From positions 1-6,718 of the forward strand of contig JAMOMO010000403.1 in assembly GCA_027067035.1 (NCBI GenBank): a stretch of DNA of 6,718 bases. Reading direction: 5' to 3'. The DNA comes from Desulfobulbaceae bacterium (GTDB lineage: Bacteria > Desulfobacterota > Desulfobulbia > Desulfobulbales > Desulfocapsaceae). The notes below the pieces were generated by a model, which did not search any database, was not told where the DNA came from, and worked only from the letters and a program-made list of their open reading frames with translations. Positions 1-5,634 of the stretch are shown here, piece after piece; positions within the stretch are counted from its first letter, which is position 1; the number at the start of each line of letters is the position of its first letter. Made by a program: the position numbers and the translations under genes.

Positions 1-230
1 CGATCCTTCACATGAACCATCTCGTCGGCGATCTCCACTTCCAGAGTGCGCCTCTCTTTCTCAAGATTTTCTATTCTCCCGGTAAGCTCCTCAATGGTGG
101 ACTCCCGATCGGCAAGTTCACCACTCTTTGCATCGAGTGCGTCCTGCTCTTCCTGGATTTCCGAGTCGATGCTGTCAATCACATGATCAATACTCTGCAG
201 CAGTGTCAATTGGACTATTTCTTCATTCAA
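1..230 (-). CDS. C4-type zinc-ribbon family protein, N-terminal coiled-coil part (partial)
   Basis: Only the first 76 residues are inside the window; the gene runs off the left edge. I place the start at the TTG at 230-228 because AGGAG lies seven bases upstream (238-242) and no ATG gives an open frame. The visible part (begins LNEEIVQLTLLQSIDHVIDS if the TTG is read literally) is strongly charged, rich in Glu, Asp, Leu and Ile. It has the heptad spacing of a long coiled coil, with no Cys. This matches the N-terminal half of the COG1579 family (HP0958/FlgZ-like), whose C-terminal four-Cys zinc ribbon would lie beyond the edge. The family assignment also rests on the neighbour: these genes commonly sit next to Nif3 genes. 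The two genes are 27 bases apart on the same strand, so they are probably co-transcribed. The biochemical role of the family outside Helicobacter is poorly defined. Without the zinc ribbon in view, another coiled-coil protein cannot be excluded. Confidence 0.75.
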   Translation of the reverse strand, partial: MNEEIVQLTLLQSIDHVIDSIDSEIQEEQDALDAKSGELADRESTIEELTGRIENLEKERRTLEVEIADEMVHVKD

Positions 231-237
231 GGCGTCT

Positions 238-242
238 CTCCT
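238..242 (-). promoter_or_regulatory. Ribosome binding site fixing the TTG start
   Basis: AGGAG on the minus strand, seven bases before the TTG at 230-228. It decides the start of the zinc-ribbon-family gene, which has no usable ATG near its 5' end. Confidence 0.75.
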
Positions 243-257
243 GTTGTAAATTACAAT

Positions 258-1082
258 TTATATTGAAAAAGTATTTTGAGTAACAAATGTGAAGGCAGGT
301 TTTTCAAAACTGCTCTCATAAATTTTTATATCCCAGTCCCTGGTGCGGGTCAGTTCCTCCAGCCTGTTTTTCAGCAGGGCCATGGCTGGTTTCTCGGTGC
401 CGTAATGTCCTCCGTCAATGATGCAGAACCCTGCATCCTCAGCCCATCGGGCGGTGGAGTGTTTTATCTCTGCTGAGAGATACAGGTCAGCTCCCATTTC
501 AAAGGCGTCTCCGGCAAGATCTGAGCCGCTGCCGCCACAAAGGGCAACTGTCCGCACACTCTCCGGCGCCTTTCCGGCAAGCTGAACCGTGTCACTGCCA
601 AGGGCTGCAAAGACCCGTTCCATAAAAGTGCCAATGGAAAGCGGCTCGACATAGTGTCCTATTCTTCCCAGCCCTGAACCGTCGGAAGATGCAGCGGGAT
701 GCAGAGCACGGGTATCGGTCAGCCCAAGCAGACCGGCAAGGGCATCACTGACTCCGGATGCTGCAGTATCAAAATTTGTGTGACAGGCCATGACGTTTAT
801 CTTATGGGCCAGGGCCTTTTCAAGAAAGCGGCCTGCGGGAGTGTCTGTATGGACAAAGGAAAGGGGACGAAAGATACAGGGATGGTGAGTAATCAGGGTG
901 TCAGCACCGAGGCTTATGGCCTCTTCAAGAAGGGAGAGGGTGGGATCAAGCCCCAGCAGACAGGAACGGATCTCCCGCCGCGGATTCCCGATCAGAAGTC
1001 CCACATTATCCCAGCTTTCCGCCAGGCTCCGGGGGACTATCAGCTCAAGTTCACTCAGAAGATCAGAAAGCGTGACCGGCAT
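258..1082 (-). CDS. Nif3-like dinuclear metal centre hexameric protein
   Basis: A 274-residue protein of the Nif3/YbgI family (DUF34), annotated in databases as 'GTP cyclohydrolase 1 type 2 homolog' although the physiological reaction is unsettled. Family members form toroidal hexamers with a two-metal site per subunit. The expected ligands are all visible: H66 and H67 in ITHHP, D105 in HTNFD, and H226 and E230 in DGGHYGTEKP. The N-terminal SWDNVGLLIGNP motif (24-34) is also typical. The length is close to E. coli YbgI (about 247), so the large PII-like insertion of Bacillus-type proteins is absent. I chose the ATG at 1082 rather than an in-frame start nine codons upstream, because AGGAGG lies five bases before it and family members begin just before this point. 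The gene is followed 27 bases later by a zinc-ribbon-family gene, its usual partner. A weak promoter candidate lies near 1175-1203. Confidence 0.93.
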   Translation of the reverse strand: MPVTLSDLLSELELIVPRSLAESWDNVGLLIGNPRREIRSCLLGLDPTLSLLEEAISLGADTLITHHPCIFRPLSFVHTDTPAGRFLEKALAHKINVMACHTNFDTAASGVSDALAGLLGLTDTRALHPAASSDGSGLGRIGHYVEPLSIGTFMERVFAALGSDTVQLAGKAPESVRTVALCGGSGSDLAGDAFEMGADLYLSAEIKHSTARWAEDAGFCIIDGGHYGTEKPAMALLKNRLEELTRTRDWDIKIYESSFEKPAFTFVTQNTFSI

Positions 1083-1085
1083 CGG

Positions 1086-1093
1086 CTCCTCCT
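1086..1093 (-). promoter_or_regulatory. Ribosome binding site of the Nif3-like gene
   Basis: AGGAGGAG on the minus strand, with the AGGAGG core five bases before the ATG at 1082. It favours the shorter 274-residue product over a start at 1109. Confidence 0.8.
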
Positions 1094-1174
1094 GGCAGTT
1101 GAATGGCAACTTGTGGGAAACGGTTTTTCAAAGCGTTCAGTAAAACGGTGCTTTTTATAAAAAATGGAAAACAA

Positions 1175-1203
1175 AGTATCTCTAATGCATTAAAATCAGG
1201 CAA
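1175..1203 (-). promoter_or_regulatory. Candidate sigma70-type promoter for the Nif3-like gene (weak)
   Basis: TTGCCT (1198-1203) and GATACT (1175-1180) on the minus strand are 17 bases apart, each matching four of six consensus positions. The -35 box directly follows the T-tract of the upstream terminator, so it would restart transcription after it. The predicted leader is about 85 bases. The match is weak and the region is AT-rich, so this is only a candidate. Confidence 0.3.
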
Positions 1204-1238
1204 TAAAAAAAGGTACATCCCTTTCGGGCTGTACCTTT
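1204..1238 (-). terminator. Rho-independent terminator downstream of the tRNA
   Basis: On the minus strand a nine-base stem AAAGGTACA / TGTACCTTT (1230-1238 with 1209-1217) is capped by CCC-GAAA-GGG. The stem continues directly into a T-rich tract (TTTTTTTATT). The stable GAAA tetraloop makes this a strong intrinsic terminator. It ends the transcript that starts at the tRNA promoter and isolates the Nif3 unit. The plus-strand side has no T-run after the stem, so it looks one-directional. Confidence 0.9.
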
Positions 1239-1382
1239 GGATTTCGGGCTTTCTAAAGCGGGATTCTTTGCCTGCTTCAGCAAAAGCTGGTATGAAGTGT
1301 GAGGCTGTTGGCCTCTCTCTGTCTGGAAAAGTTTTTATTCTATTCAAGGAACCTGGTCATTGGTGCAGATTCTGTATTAAAA
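1239..1382 (-). other. Non-coding trailer between tRNA and terminator
   Basis: About 145 bases separate the tRNA 3' end from its terminator. No convincing coding frame lies here: an open frame on the minus strand (1063-1347) runs through the terminator and into the Nif3 gene. Small hairpins are possible at GAGGC-TGTTG-GCCTC and CAGC-AAAA-GCTG (plus-strand reading). A nine-base direct repeat TTTCGGGCT occurs at 1222-1230 and 1242-1250, the first copy lying in the terminator loop. I do not recognise a known small-RNA family. Confidence 0.35.
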
Positions 1383-1458
1383 TGGTGGGCGCAGTAGGAC
1401 TTGAACCTACGACCGACCGGTTATGAGCCGGTGGCTCTACCAACTGAGCTATGCGCCC
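1383..1458 (-). tRNA. tRNA-Met (anticodon CAT), probably elongator
   Basis: A complete 76-base cloverleaf including the encoded 3' CCA (1383-1385). On the minus strand, from 1458, it has a 7-bp acceptor stem GGGCGCA/TGCGCCC and a D-arm GCTC...GAGC with AGTTGGTA loop. The anticodon stem is ACCGG/CCGGT with loop CTCATAA (anticodon CAT at 1425-1423). The variable loop is 5 bases and the T-arm is GTAGG-TTCAAGT-CCTAC. The discriminator base is A. The paired G1-C72 and the absence of a GGG/CCC anticodon stem argue against initiator tRNA. An isoleucine tRNA with lysidine-modified CAT has the same anticodon and cannot be fully excluded from sequence alone. A near-consensus promoter lies just upstream and a strong terminator 145 bases downstream; no other tRNA is adjacent. 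Confidence 0.96.
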
Positions 1459-1479
1459 TTTCCGGCATCAAAACGGATT

Positions 1480-1508
1480 ATAATATACCGGCAAAAAAGG
1501 AATGTCAA
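1480..1508 (-). promoter_or_regulatory. Sigma70-type promoter of the tRNA gene
   Basis: On the minus strand, a perfect -35 box TTGACA (1503-1508), a 17-base spacer and a -10 box TATTAT (1480-1485, five of six). The predicted transcription start is near 1473, about 15 bases before the tRNA 5' end. This is the best promoter match in the window, as expected for a stable-RNA gene. Confidence 0.8.
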
Positions 1509-1604
1509 CAAAGAAAACATCCCAACCCTCAAAATCCTGCCATTTTGTTATCAGCGGTGGAAACAGGATTCATGAGAGCCGGGCCACTCTCTGAACTTCA
1601 CTGA

Positions 1605-1633
1605 TTGAAAGAGCAGCCCATACACGATATAAC
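1605..1633 (+). promoter_or_regulatory. Promoter of the M48 peptidase gene, possibly giving a leaderless mRNA
   Basis: TTGAAA (1605-1610) and TATAAC (1628-1633) each match five of six consensus bases and are separated by exactly 17 bases. Counting forward, transcription would begin at about 1640-1641, which is the A of the ATG start codon. The TTG inside the -35 box is in frame with the gene and could be mistaken for its start. Confidence 0.55.
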
Positions 1634-1640
1634 AGCCCCT

Positions 1641-3470
1641 ATGATATATAATAACCTCCTCATTTTTCTTGTAGCCATATTTCTCTTCACCATGACCAGT
1701 GGAACAGATGCGCCCCTGCTCCCCCTCCCTGGCTCACTCACTCTTTTCGCCGCGGTTCTCTTCTTTTTTGACCGTATTGCCAGACGGCTCTTCATCAGGG
1801 CCAACCAAAACGGCTCCGGAGCATATTTCGGCACCGAGAAAAGACTCTCCCTGCTGGCACTGCTCTGCTACGCACTCATTCTCTTTTCCTGCGACCTCCA
1901 CTACTACTTAAATCCTCTGTCACTCAACGGGCTCTTTCCATCCTTTGTCAACATCGGCGGCCTGGCCTTCTTTTTTCTCTTTCTTCTCCTGATGTGGCGG
2001 CGGGCACGACCGGTTTATGAAACAATATTTGGCCGCAGCTACAGCAGTCGCGCCTTTCTCATCTCCAATACCAGGACCAACCTGCCCATTGTCCTTCCCT
2101 GGATACTGCTCTCCATCGGCTACGACCTGCTGGCCCTGCTGCCGCTGCCCGGTCTGAAGACCTTTCTTCACTCCGAAACAGGGGAATACGCCTCATTTAT
2201 CCTTTTTTTGCTCCTGATCCTGGTTTTTTTCCCGCCCCTGGTGCGAAGGCTCTGGGCCTGTACCCCGTTTCCGCCCGGTGAGCTCCACGATCACCTGCAG
2301 AATTTTTTTAAAAAACAGCGTTTTTCAGCAAAAATCTTTCTCTGGCCACTCTTTGAGGGCAGGATAATCACCGCTGGAGTCATGGGAATCATTCCGGGAC
2401 TGCGCTATGTGATGATCACTCCCGCCCTGCTGGAAAACCTCACCCTGGCAGAGCTCGACAGTGTCATGGCCCACGAAATCGGGCATATCAAAAACAGACA
2501 TATGCTGCTCTACCTGCTGATCATCTCCGGCTTCTCTGTTCTTGCCGGATTTGCCCTGGAACCCTTCACTTTTTACCTCCTTTCACGGGACAGCTTCTAC
2601 AGCCTCCTTGACATGACCGGACAGAGTGCGGAAAACGTGCTCACCGTCATCATGGCCATTACCCTGCTCATCTCCCTGGTGCTCTATTTCAGATTCCTGT
2701 TCGGCTATTTCATCAGAAACTTCGAGCGCCAGGCAGATCTCCATGTCATCAAGGCAATCGGGAACAGCCGGGCAATAATCTCGGCCTTTGAAAAAATAGC
2801 CATACTTTCGGGAAACATCAGGGACCAGCCAAGCTGGCACCACTTCGGCATCGGACAACGGGTGGATTTTCTTGAAAAATGTGAAAAGAACCCTTCATTG
2901 ATACGCCATCACAACAGAAAGGTGTGGCTGAGCCTGCTGGCCTATGTGATGGTGATTGGATTTGCCGCCACCAGCCATAATCTCCTGCCGGCAGAGCAGT
3001 GGAAGCAGAGCTACGAAGAAAAGTATACGGAGTACATCCTTGACCAAAAGTTAATGCGGGAACCGGATAAGGCGTTATGGCTCGGGATTGCGGGTGATCT
3101 GATGCAGCACAAGAAAATGGAGAAAAAAGCCATTGCCGCCTATGACAAGGCACTGGCACTGGAACCCTCCAACCCGAAACTGCTTAACAATCTGGCCTGG
3201 CTGCTGCTCACAAGTGACGATCCCAGCCTGCGCAATCCGAAGCGGGCCCTGAGTCTGGCACGCCTGGCCGCCCTGCAGATACCTGCCGGACATGTTCTGG
3301 ATACACTGGCCACCGCCTACTGGGCCAATGGATTTGTGGACAAGGCCGTTGAAGTTGAAACACAGGCCCTCTTTGCCGATCCGGCTGAGGGCATCTACTA
3401 TCGGGAACAGATTGAGAAGTTTCAGACAGAGGACTACAGTCCGGCAGGAGCTGCCGTCCCTGAGGAATGA
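1641..3470 (+). CDS. Polytopic membrane M48-family zinc metallopeptidase with C-terminal TPR region
   Basis: A 609-residue protein. About six hydrophobic segments (roughly 4-20, 32-46, 69-88, 102-119, 150-170, 184-201) precede the peptidase domain. The zinc motif is HEIGH (H278, E279, H282), preceded by the typical TPALLENLTLAELDSVMA stretch. The third ligand is probably E362 in NFERQAD. Two more hydrophobic segments (288-310, 334-357) flank the site and one follows (428-445). The tail (about 475-585) contains TPR-like helical pairs, e.g. KAIAAYDKALALEPSNPKLL and HVLDTLATAYWANGFVDKAV. The fold resembles Ste24/HtpX-type membrane proteases, which degrade or process membrane proteins. The substrate is unknown, and the TPRs may hold partners. 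The start is uncertain: neither the ATG at 1641 nor the in-frame TTG at 1605 (621 residues) has a ribosome binding site. I prefer the ATG because the TTG forms a -35 box and the ATG sits at the predicted transcription start. Confidence 0.9.
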   Translation: MIYNNLLIFLVAIFLFTMTSGTDAPLLPLPGSLTLFAAVLFFFDRIARRLFIRANQNGSGAYFGTEKRLSLLALLCYALILFSCDLHYYLNPLSLNGLFPSFVNIGGLAFFFLFLLLMWRRARPVYETIFGRSYSSRAFLISNTRTNLPIVLPWILLSIGYDLLALLPLPGLKTFLHSETGEYASFILFLLLILVFFPPLVRRLWACTPFPPGELHDHLQNFFKKQRFSAKIFLWPLFEGRIITAGVMGIIPGLRYVMITPALLENLTLAELDSVMAHEIGHIKNRHMLLYLLIISGFSVLAGFALEPFTFYLLSRDSFYSLLDMTGQSAENVLTVIMAITLLISLVLYFRFLFGYFIRNFERQADLHVIKAIGNSRAIISAFEKIAILSGNIRDQPSWHHFGIGQRVDFLEKCEKNPSLIRHHNRKVWLSLLAYVMVIGFAATSHNLLPAEQWKQSYEEKYTEYILDQKLMREPDKALWLGIAGDLMQHKKMEKKAIAAYDKALALEPSNPKLLNNLAWLLLTSDDPSLRNPKRALSLARLAALQIPAGHVLDTLATAYWANGFVDKAVEVETQALFADPAEGIYYREQIEKFQTEDYSPAGAAVPEE

Positions 3471-3725
3471 TCAGGCGTAGGTATCAATCCTATTGGTCAT
3501 GGAGAGCGCCTTCTCATCCACGGTCTGAAGGTTCAATACTTTTTTGGTCACCTGATTGGCCTGGGCCTGATTCTGCTCCATTCTCGCCTGCTTTTCCGCC
3601 CGACGGGGAGCCGCTTCATCCATCCGCATGTTCTGCGGTTCGGTGTTTATCTTAAAACCTCTGTCCACTGGGGCTGCTGCGGAACTGGGTGCAGCTGCCG
3701 CTGATCCTGCCATGCCAAGTGCCAT
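3471..3725 (-). CDS. Hypothetical 84-residue Ala/Gln-rich protein
   Basis: I do not recognise this protein. It is supported as a gene by AGGAGG (3736-3741) ten bases before the ATG, a TATAAT-containing promoter upstream, and a frame that fills the whole space between its neighbours. Its TGA directly abuts the TGA of the convergent peptidase gene. Residues 1-20 are Ala/Ser/Gly/Pro-rich and not hydrophobic enough for a confident signal peptide. Residues 36-60 are Ala/Arg/Glu/Gln-rich, probably helical or disordered. The last 24 residues (VTKKVLNLQTVDEKALSMTN then RIDTYA) look like the most ordered and possibly conserved part. There is no Cys or Trp, and charge is near neutral to slightly positive. 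It is divergent from nfo across a shared promoter region, but that does not establish a role in repair. Function unknown. Confidence 0.7.
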   Translation of the reverse strand: MALGMAGSAAAAPSSAAAPVDRGFKINTEPQNMRMDEAAPRRAEKQARMEQNQAQANQVTKKVLNLQTVDEKALSMTNRIDTYA

Positions 3726-3777
3726 TTTTCTGTTCCCTCCTGTAACGAATTCGAATATGTTTAAATTGATAATGACT

Positions 3778-3805
3778 ATTATAAAGAATGATTTTCAAAA
3801 ATCAA
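3778..3805 (-). promoter_or_regulatory. Promoter of the 84-residue protein gene, overlapped by an AT-rich dyad
   Basis: On the minus strand, TTGATT (3800-3805), a 16-base spacer and a perfect TATAAT (3778-3783). A dyad ATAAT-GACT-ATTAT (3769-3782) overlaps the -10 box. A plus-strand -10-like TATAAA (3780-3785) overlaps it too and could serve nfo, though I find no good -35 for it. Divergent transcription of the two genes would therefore compete for the same bases. Confidence 0.5.
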
Positions 3806-3826
3806 GCCCCGTGGAGAAATTTTCAT

Positions 3827-4672
3827 ATGGTACTTTTAGGCGCACATGAGTCCGTTGCAGGCGGTATACAACTGGCCTTTGACAGAATAGATGAGGCGGG
3901 CGGTGAGGCCCTGCAGATTTTTACCCGGAATCAGAGACAGTGGAACCCGAAATCCATCACGGAAGAAGAGCGGCAACTCTTCAGCAGTGCCTGGCAGGAA
4001 CACAACAGTATGCCTGTTGTCTCACACGCCTCCTATCTGATCAACCTTGCATCCGGAAAGGCGGAGCTGGTGGAAAAATCCATCGCCGCCTTTGTGGAAG
4101 AGCTGAAACGGTGTGAAACTCTCAACATCCCTCTTGTGGTCATGCACCCCGGTTCCCACGGCGGGGATGGTGTGGAGAACGGCCTAAGCCGCTTTATCAG
4201 CAACCTTGATCGTGCACTTGCCATGGCAGACAACGGGGTGATGCTTCTCCTTGAAAACACGGCAGGACAGGGCACAGGGCTGGGCAGTCGCTTTGAGGAA
4301 CTTGCCGCAATCATCAGCGGCTCAAAGTATCCCCGGCGACTCGGAGTCTGCATCGACACCTGCCACACGTTTGCCGCAGGCTATGATATACGCACAAAGG
4401 CAGCCTACCATGCCACCATGGAGGAATTTGACAGGGTGGTGGGCATTGAGCGGATACACTTCTTCCACCTCAACGATTCCAAAAAGGGCCTGGGGAGCCG
4501 GGTGGACCGGCATGAACATATCGGGCAGGGTGAGATCGGGCTTGAGGCCTTCAGGAATCTTCTCAATGATCCCCGTTTTGCTGCTCACCCCATGACCCTT
4601 GAAACTCCCAAGGGAAAAGATCTTCAGGAAGACCGGGACAATCTTGCGGTACTGCGCGGCCTTCTTCAGTGA
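3827..4672 (+). CDS. nfo: Endonuclease IV (AP endonuclease)
   Basis: A 281-residue TIM-barrel enzyme that cuts 5' of abasic sites and removes blocked 3' ends in base-excision repair, using three zinc ions. All nine metal ligands known from E. coli Nfo are present at the same spacing: H67, H107, E143, D177, H180, H214, D227, H229 and E259. They lie in the motifs SHASY, MHPGS, LENTAGQG, IDTCHTFAAGYD, FHLNDSK, DRHEHIGQG and LETPKG. Length equals the family norm. I chose the ATG at 3827 over an in-frame ATG at 3788, because the protein family starts at (M)xxxGAHESVAGG and GGAG (3813-3816) lies ten bases before. The 3' end faces the transporter gene, 15 bases away. I see no T-tract terminator after it, so nfo transcripts may run antisense into the transporter gene. 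Confidence 0.97.
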   Translation: MVLLGAHESVAGGIQLAFDRIDEAGGEALQIFTRNQRQWNPKSITEEERQLFSSAWQEHNSMPVVSHASYLINLASGKAELVEKSIAAFVEELKRCETLNIPLVVMHPGSHGGDGVENGLSRFISNLDRALAMADNGVMLLLENTAGQGTGLGSRFEELAAIISGSKYPRRLGVCIDTCHTFAAGYDIRTKAAYHATMEEFDRVVGIERIHFFHLNDSKKGLGSRVDRHEHIGQGEIGLEAFRNLLNDPRFAAHPMTLETPKGKDLQEDRDNLAVLRGLLQ

Positions 4673-4687
4673 AAGGCTGCAGGCGAA

Positions 4688-5599
4688 TCATTTCTTATTG
4701 TCCGGCTCAAAAAAGAGCCAGAGGGTTTCCGGAAACCGGCTCCTGAAGCGCTGCTCACAGCTGTTAATGGCCTTCACCAGTTCATCCACCGTGCTGCAAT
4801 CCTCCATCCTGGCCTTCACTGCCACCATCACATCTTTTCCCAGCTGAAAGGTGAGCAGATTAAGGACCTCCGCCACCTTCTCCTCCTGGTTCAAAAATGC
4901 AACCATCTCTTTTTTAAGAGCAGGTTCCACGCCCTGACCGATGAGCAGGCTCTTCACCTCTATACCGATTCCCACTGCGATAACAACAAGCAGGCTGCCG
5001 ATCACAATGGAGCCGGTGGCATCATAAAAGGGATCCCCGGTGACCATGGTAACGCCCACGGCAACAAGGGCAAAGCTGAGCCCCAGCAGGGCGGCCAGAT
5101 CTTCACCAAAAACCACCAGCAGCTCACTCTGGCGACTTTCCCGAAACCATCTGTAGAGACTGCGGTCCCCCCGGACCTTGTTCACCTCACGCAGACAGCC
5201 CCACAGGGAAACCGATTCCGCAAATATGGAGAAGAGCAGGACACCCACCGCCAGCCAGGGACTGCTCAGCGGTTCTGGATGCTGCAGTTTGTGAACACCC
5301 TCGTATATGGAAAACATTCCACCGAGACTGAACATGATAAGGGCCACAATAAAGGACCAGAAGTAGATGGACTTGCCAAAGCCAAGGGGGAAATCGGGAC
5401 TCGGCGGTTTTCTGGACTGTTTGAGCCCCACCAGCAGCAGGATCTGATTTCCGGTGTCTGCAAGAGAATGAATTGCCTCAGCCAGCATGGCACCTGATCC
5501 GGTAATCAGGGCAGCGGTCAGCTTGGCCACAAAGATGGCAGCATTGGCTCCCAGTGCAAAGAATATGGATTTGAGCGAGTTACTGCCCGAATGTGACAT
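4688..5599 (-). CDS. Cation diffusion facilitator (CDF) family metal transporter
   Basis: A 303-residue inner-membrane divalent-metal/proton antiporter of the CDF (SLC30) family. Hydrophobic segments lie at about 11-33, 37-59, 78-100, 114-134, 162-184 and 193-215, followed by a cytoplasmic domain (about 216-300). The TM2 metal motif is clear: AEAIHSLADTGNQ, with H44 and D48. In TM5 the usual HxxxD is replaced by GEDLAALLG (E166, D167), a pattern I associate with the ZnT9-like branch. PLGFGKSIYFWSF (71-83) is also typical. The metal (Zn, Fe, Mn or Co) cannot be told from the sequence. The ATG at 5599 has GGAG nine bases upstream; a longer frame from 5686 would overlap purL and lacks support. 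The gene follows purL by 35 bases, so co-transcription is likely even though no functional link is obvious. Confidence 0.93.
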   Translation of the reverse strand: MSHSGSNSLKSIFFALGANAAIFVAKLTAALITGSGAMLAEAIHSLADTGNQILLLVGLKQSRKPPSPDFPLGFGKSIYFWSFIVALIMFSLGGMFSIYEGVHKLQHPEPLSSPWLAVGVLLFSIFAESVSLWGCLREVNKVRGDRSLYRWFRESRQSELLVVFGEDLAALLGLSFALVAVGVTMVTGDPFYDATGSIVIGSLLVVIAVGIGIEVKSLLIGQGVEPALKKEMVAFLNQEEKVAEVLNLLTFQLGKDVMVAVKARMEDCSTVDELVKAINSCEQRFRSRFPETLWLFFEPDNKK

Positions 5600-5634
5600 G
5601 ACGCGGCTCTCCGGAAAATGGTTTATTACAATGC

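Noticed and set aside
699..1160. Open frame of 153 codons on the plus strand
   Set aside because: It lies antisense to the well-supported Nif3-like gene and its translation shows no domain.
1063..1347. Open frame of 94 codons on the minus strand in the tRNA-Nif3 gap
   Set aside because: It runs straight through the strong terminator at 1204-1238 and overlaps the Nif3 start in another frame. It has no clear ribosome binding site and no recognisable motif.
1103..1426. Plus-strand open frame ending inside the tRNA
   Set aside because: It crosses the terminator and overlaps the tRNA on the opposite strand. The tail ending in GLEPTTDRL is the familiar false peptide produced by translating a tRNA gene antisense.
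3663..3725. Signal peptide on the 84-residue protein
   Set aside because: The first 20 residues are Ala/Ser/Gly/Pro-rich but lack a positive N-region and a strongly hydrophobic core.
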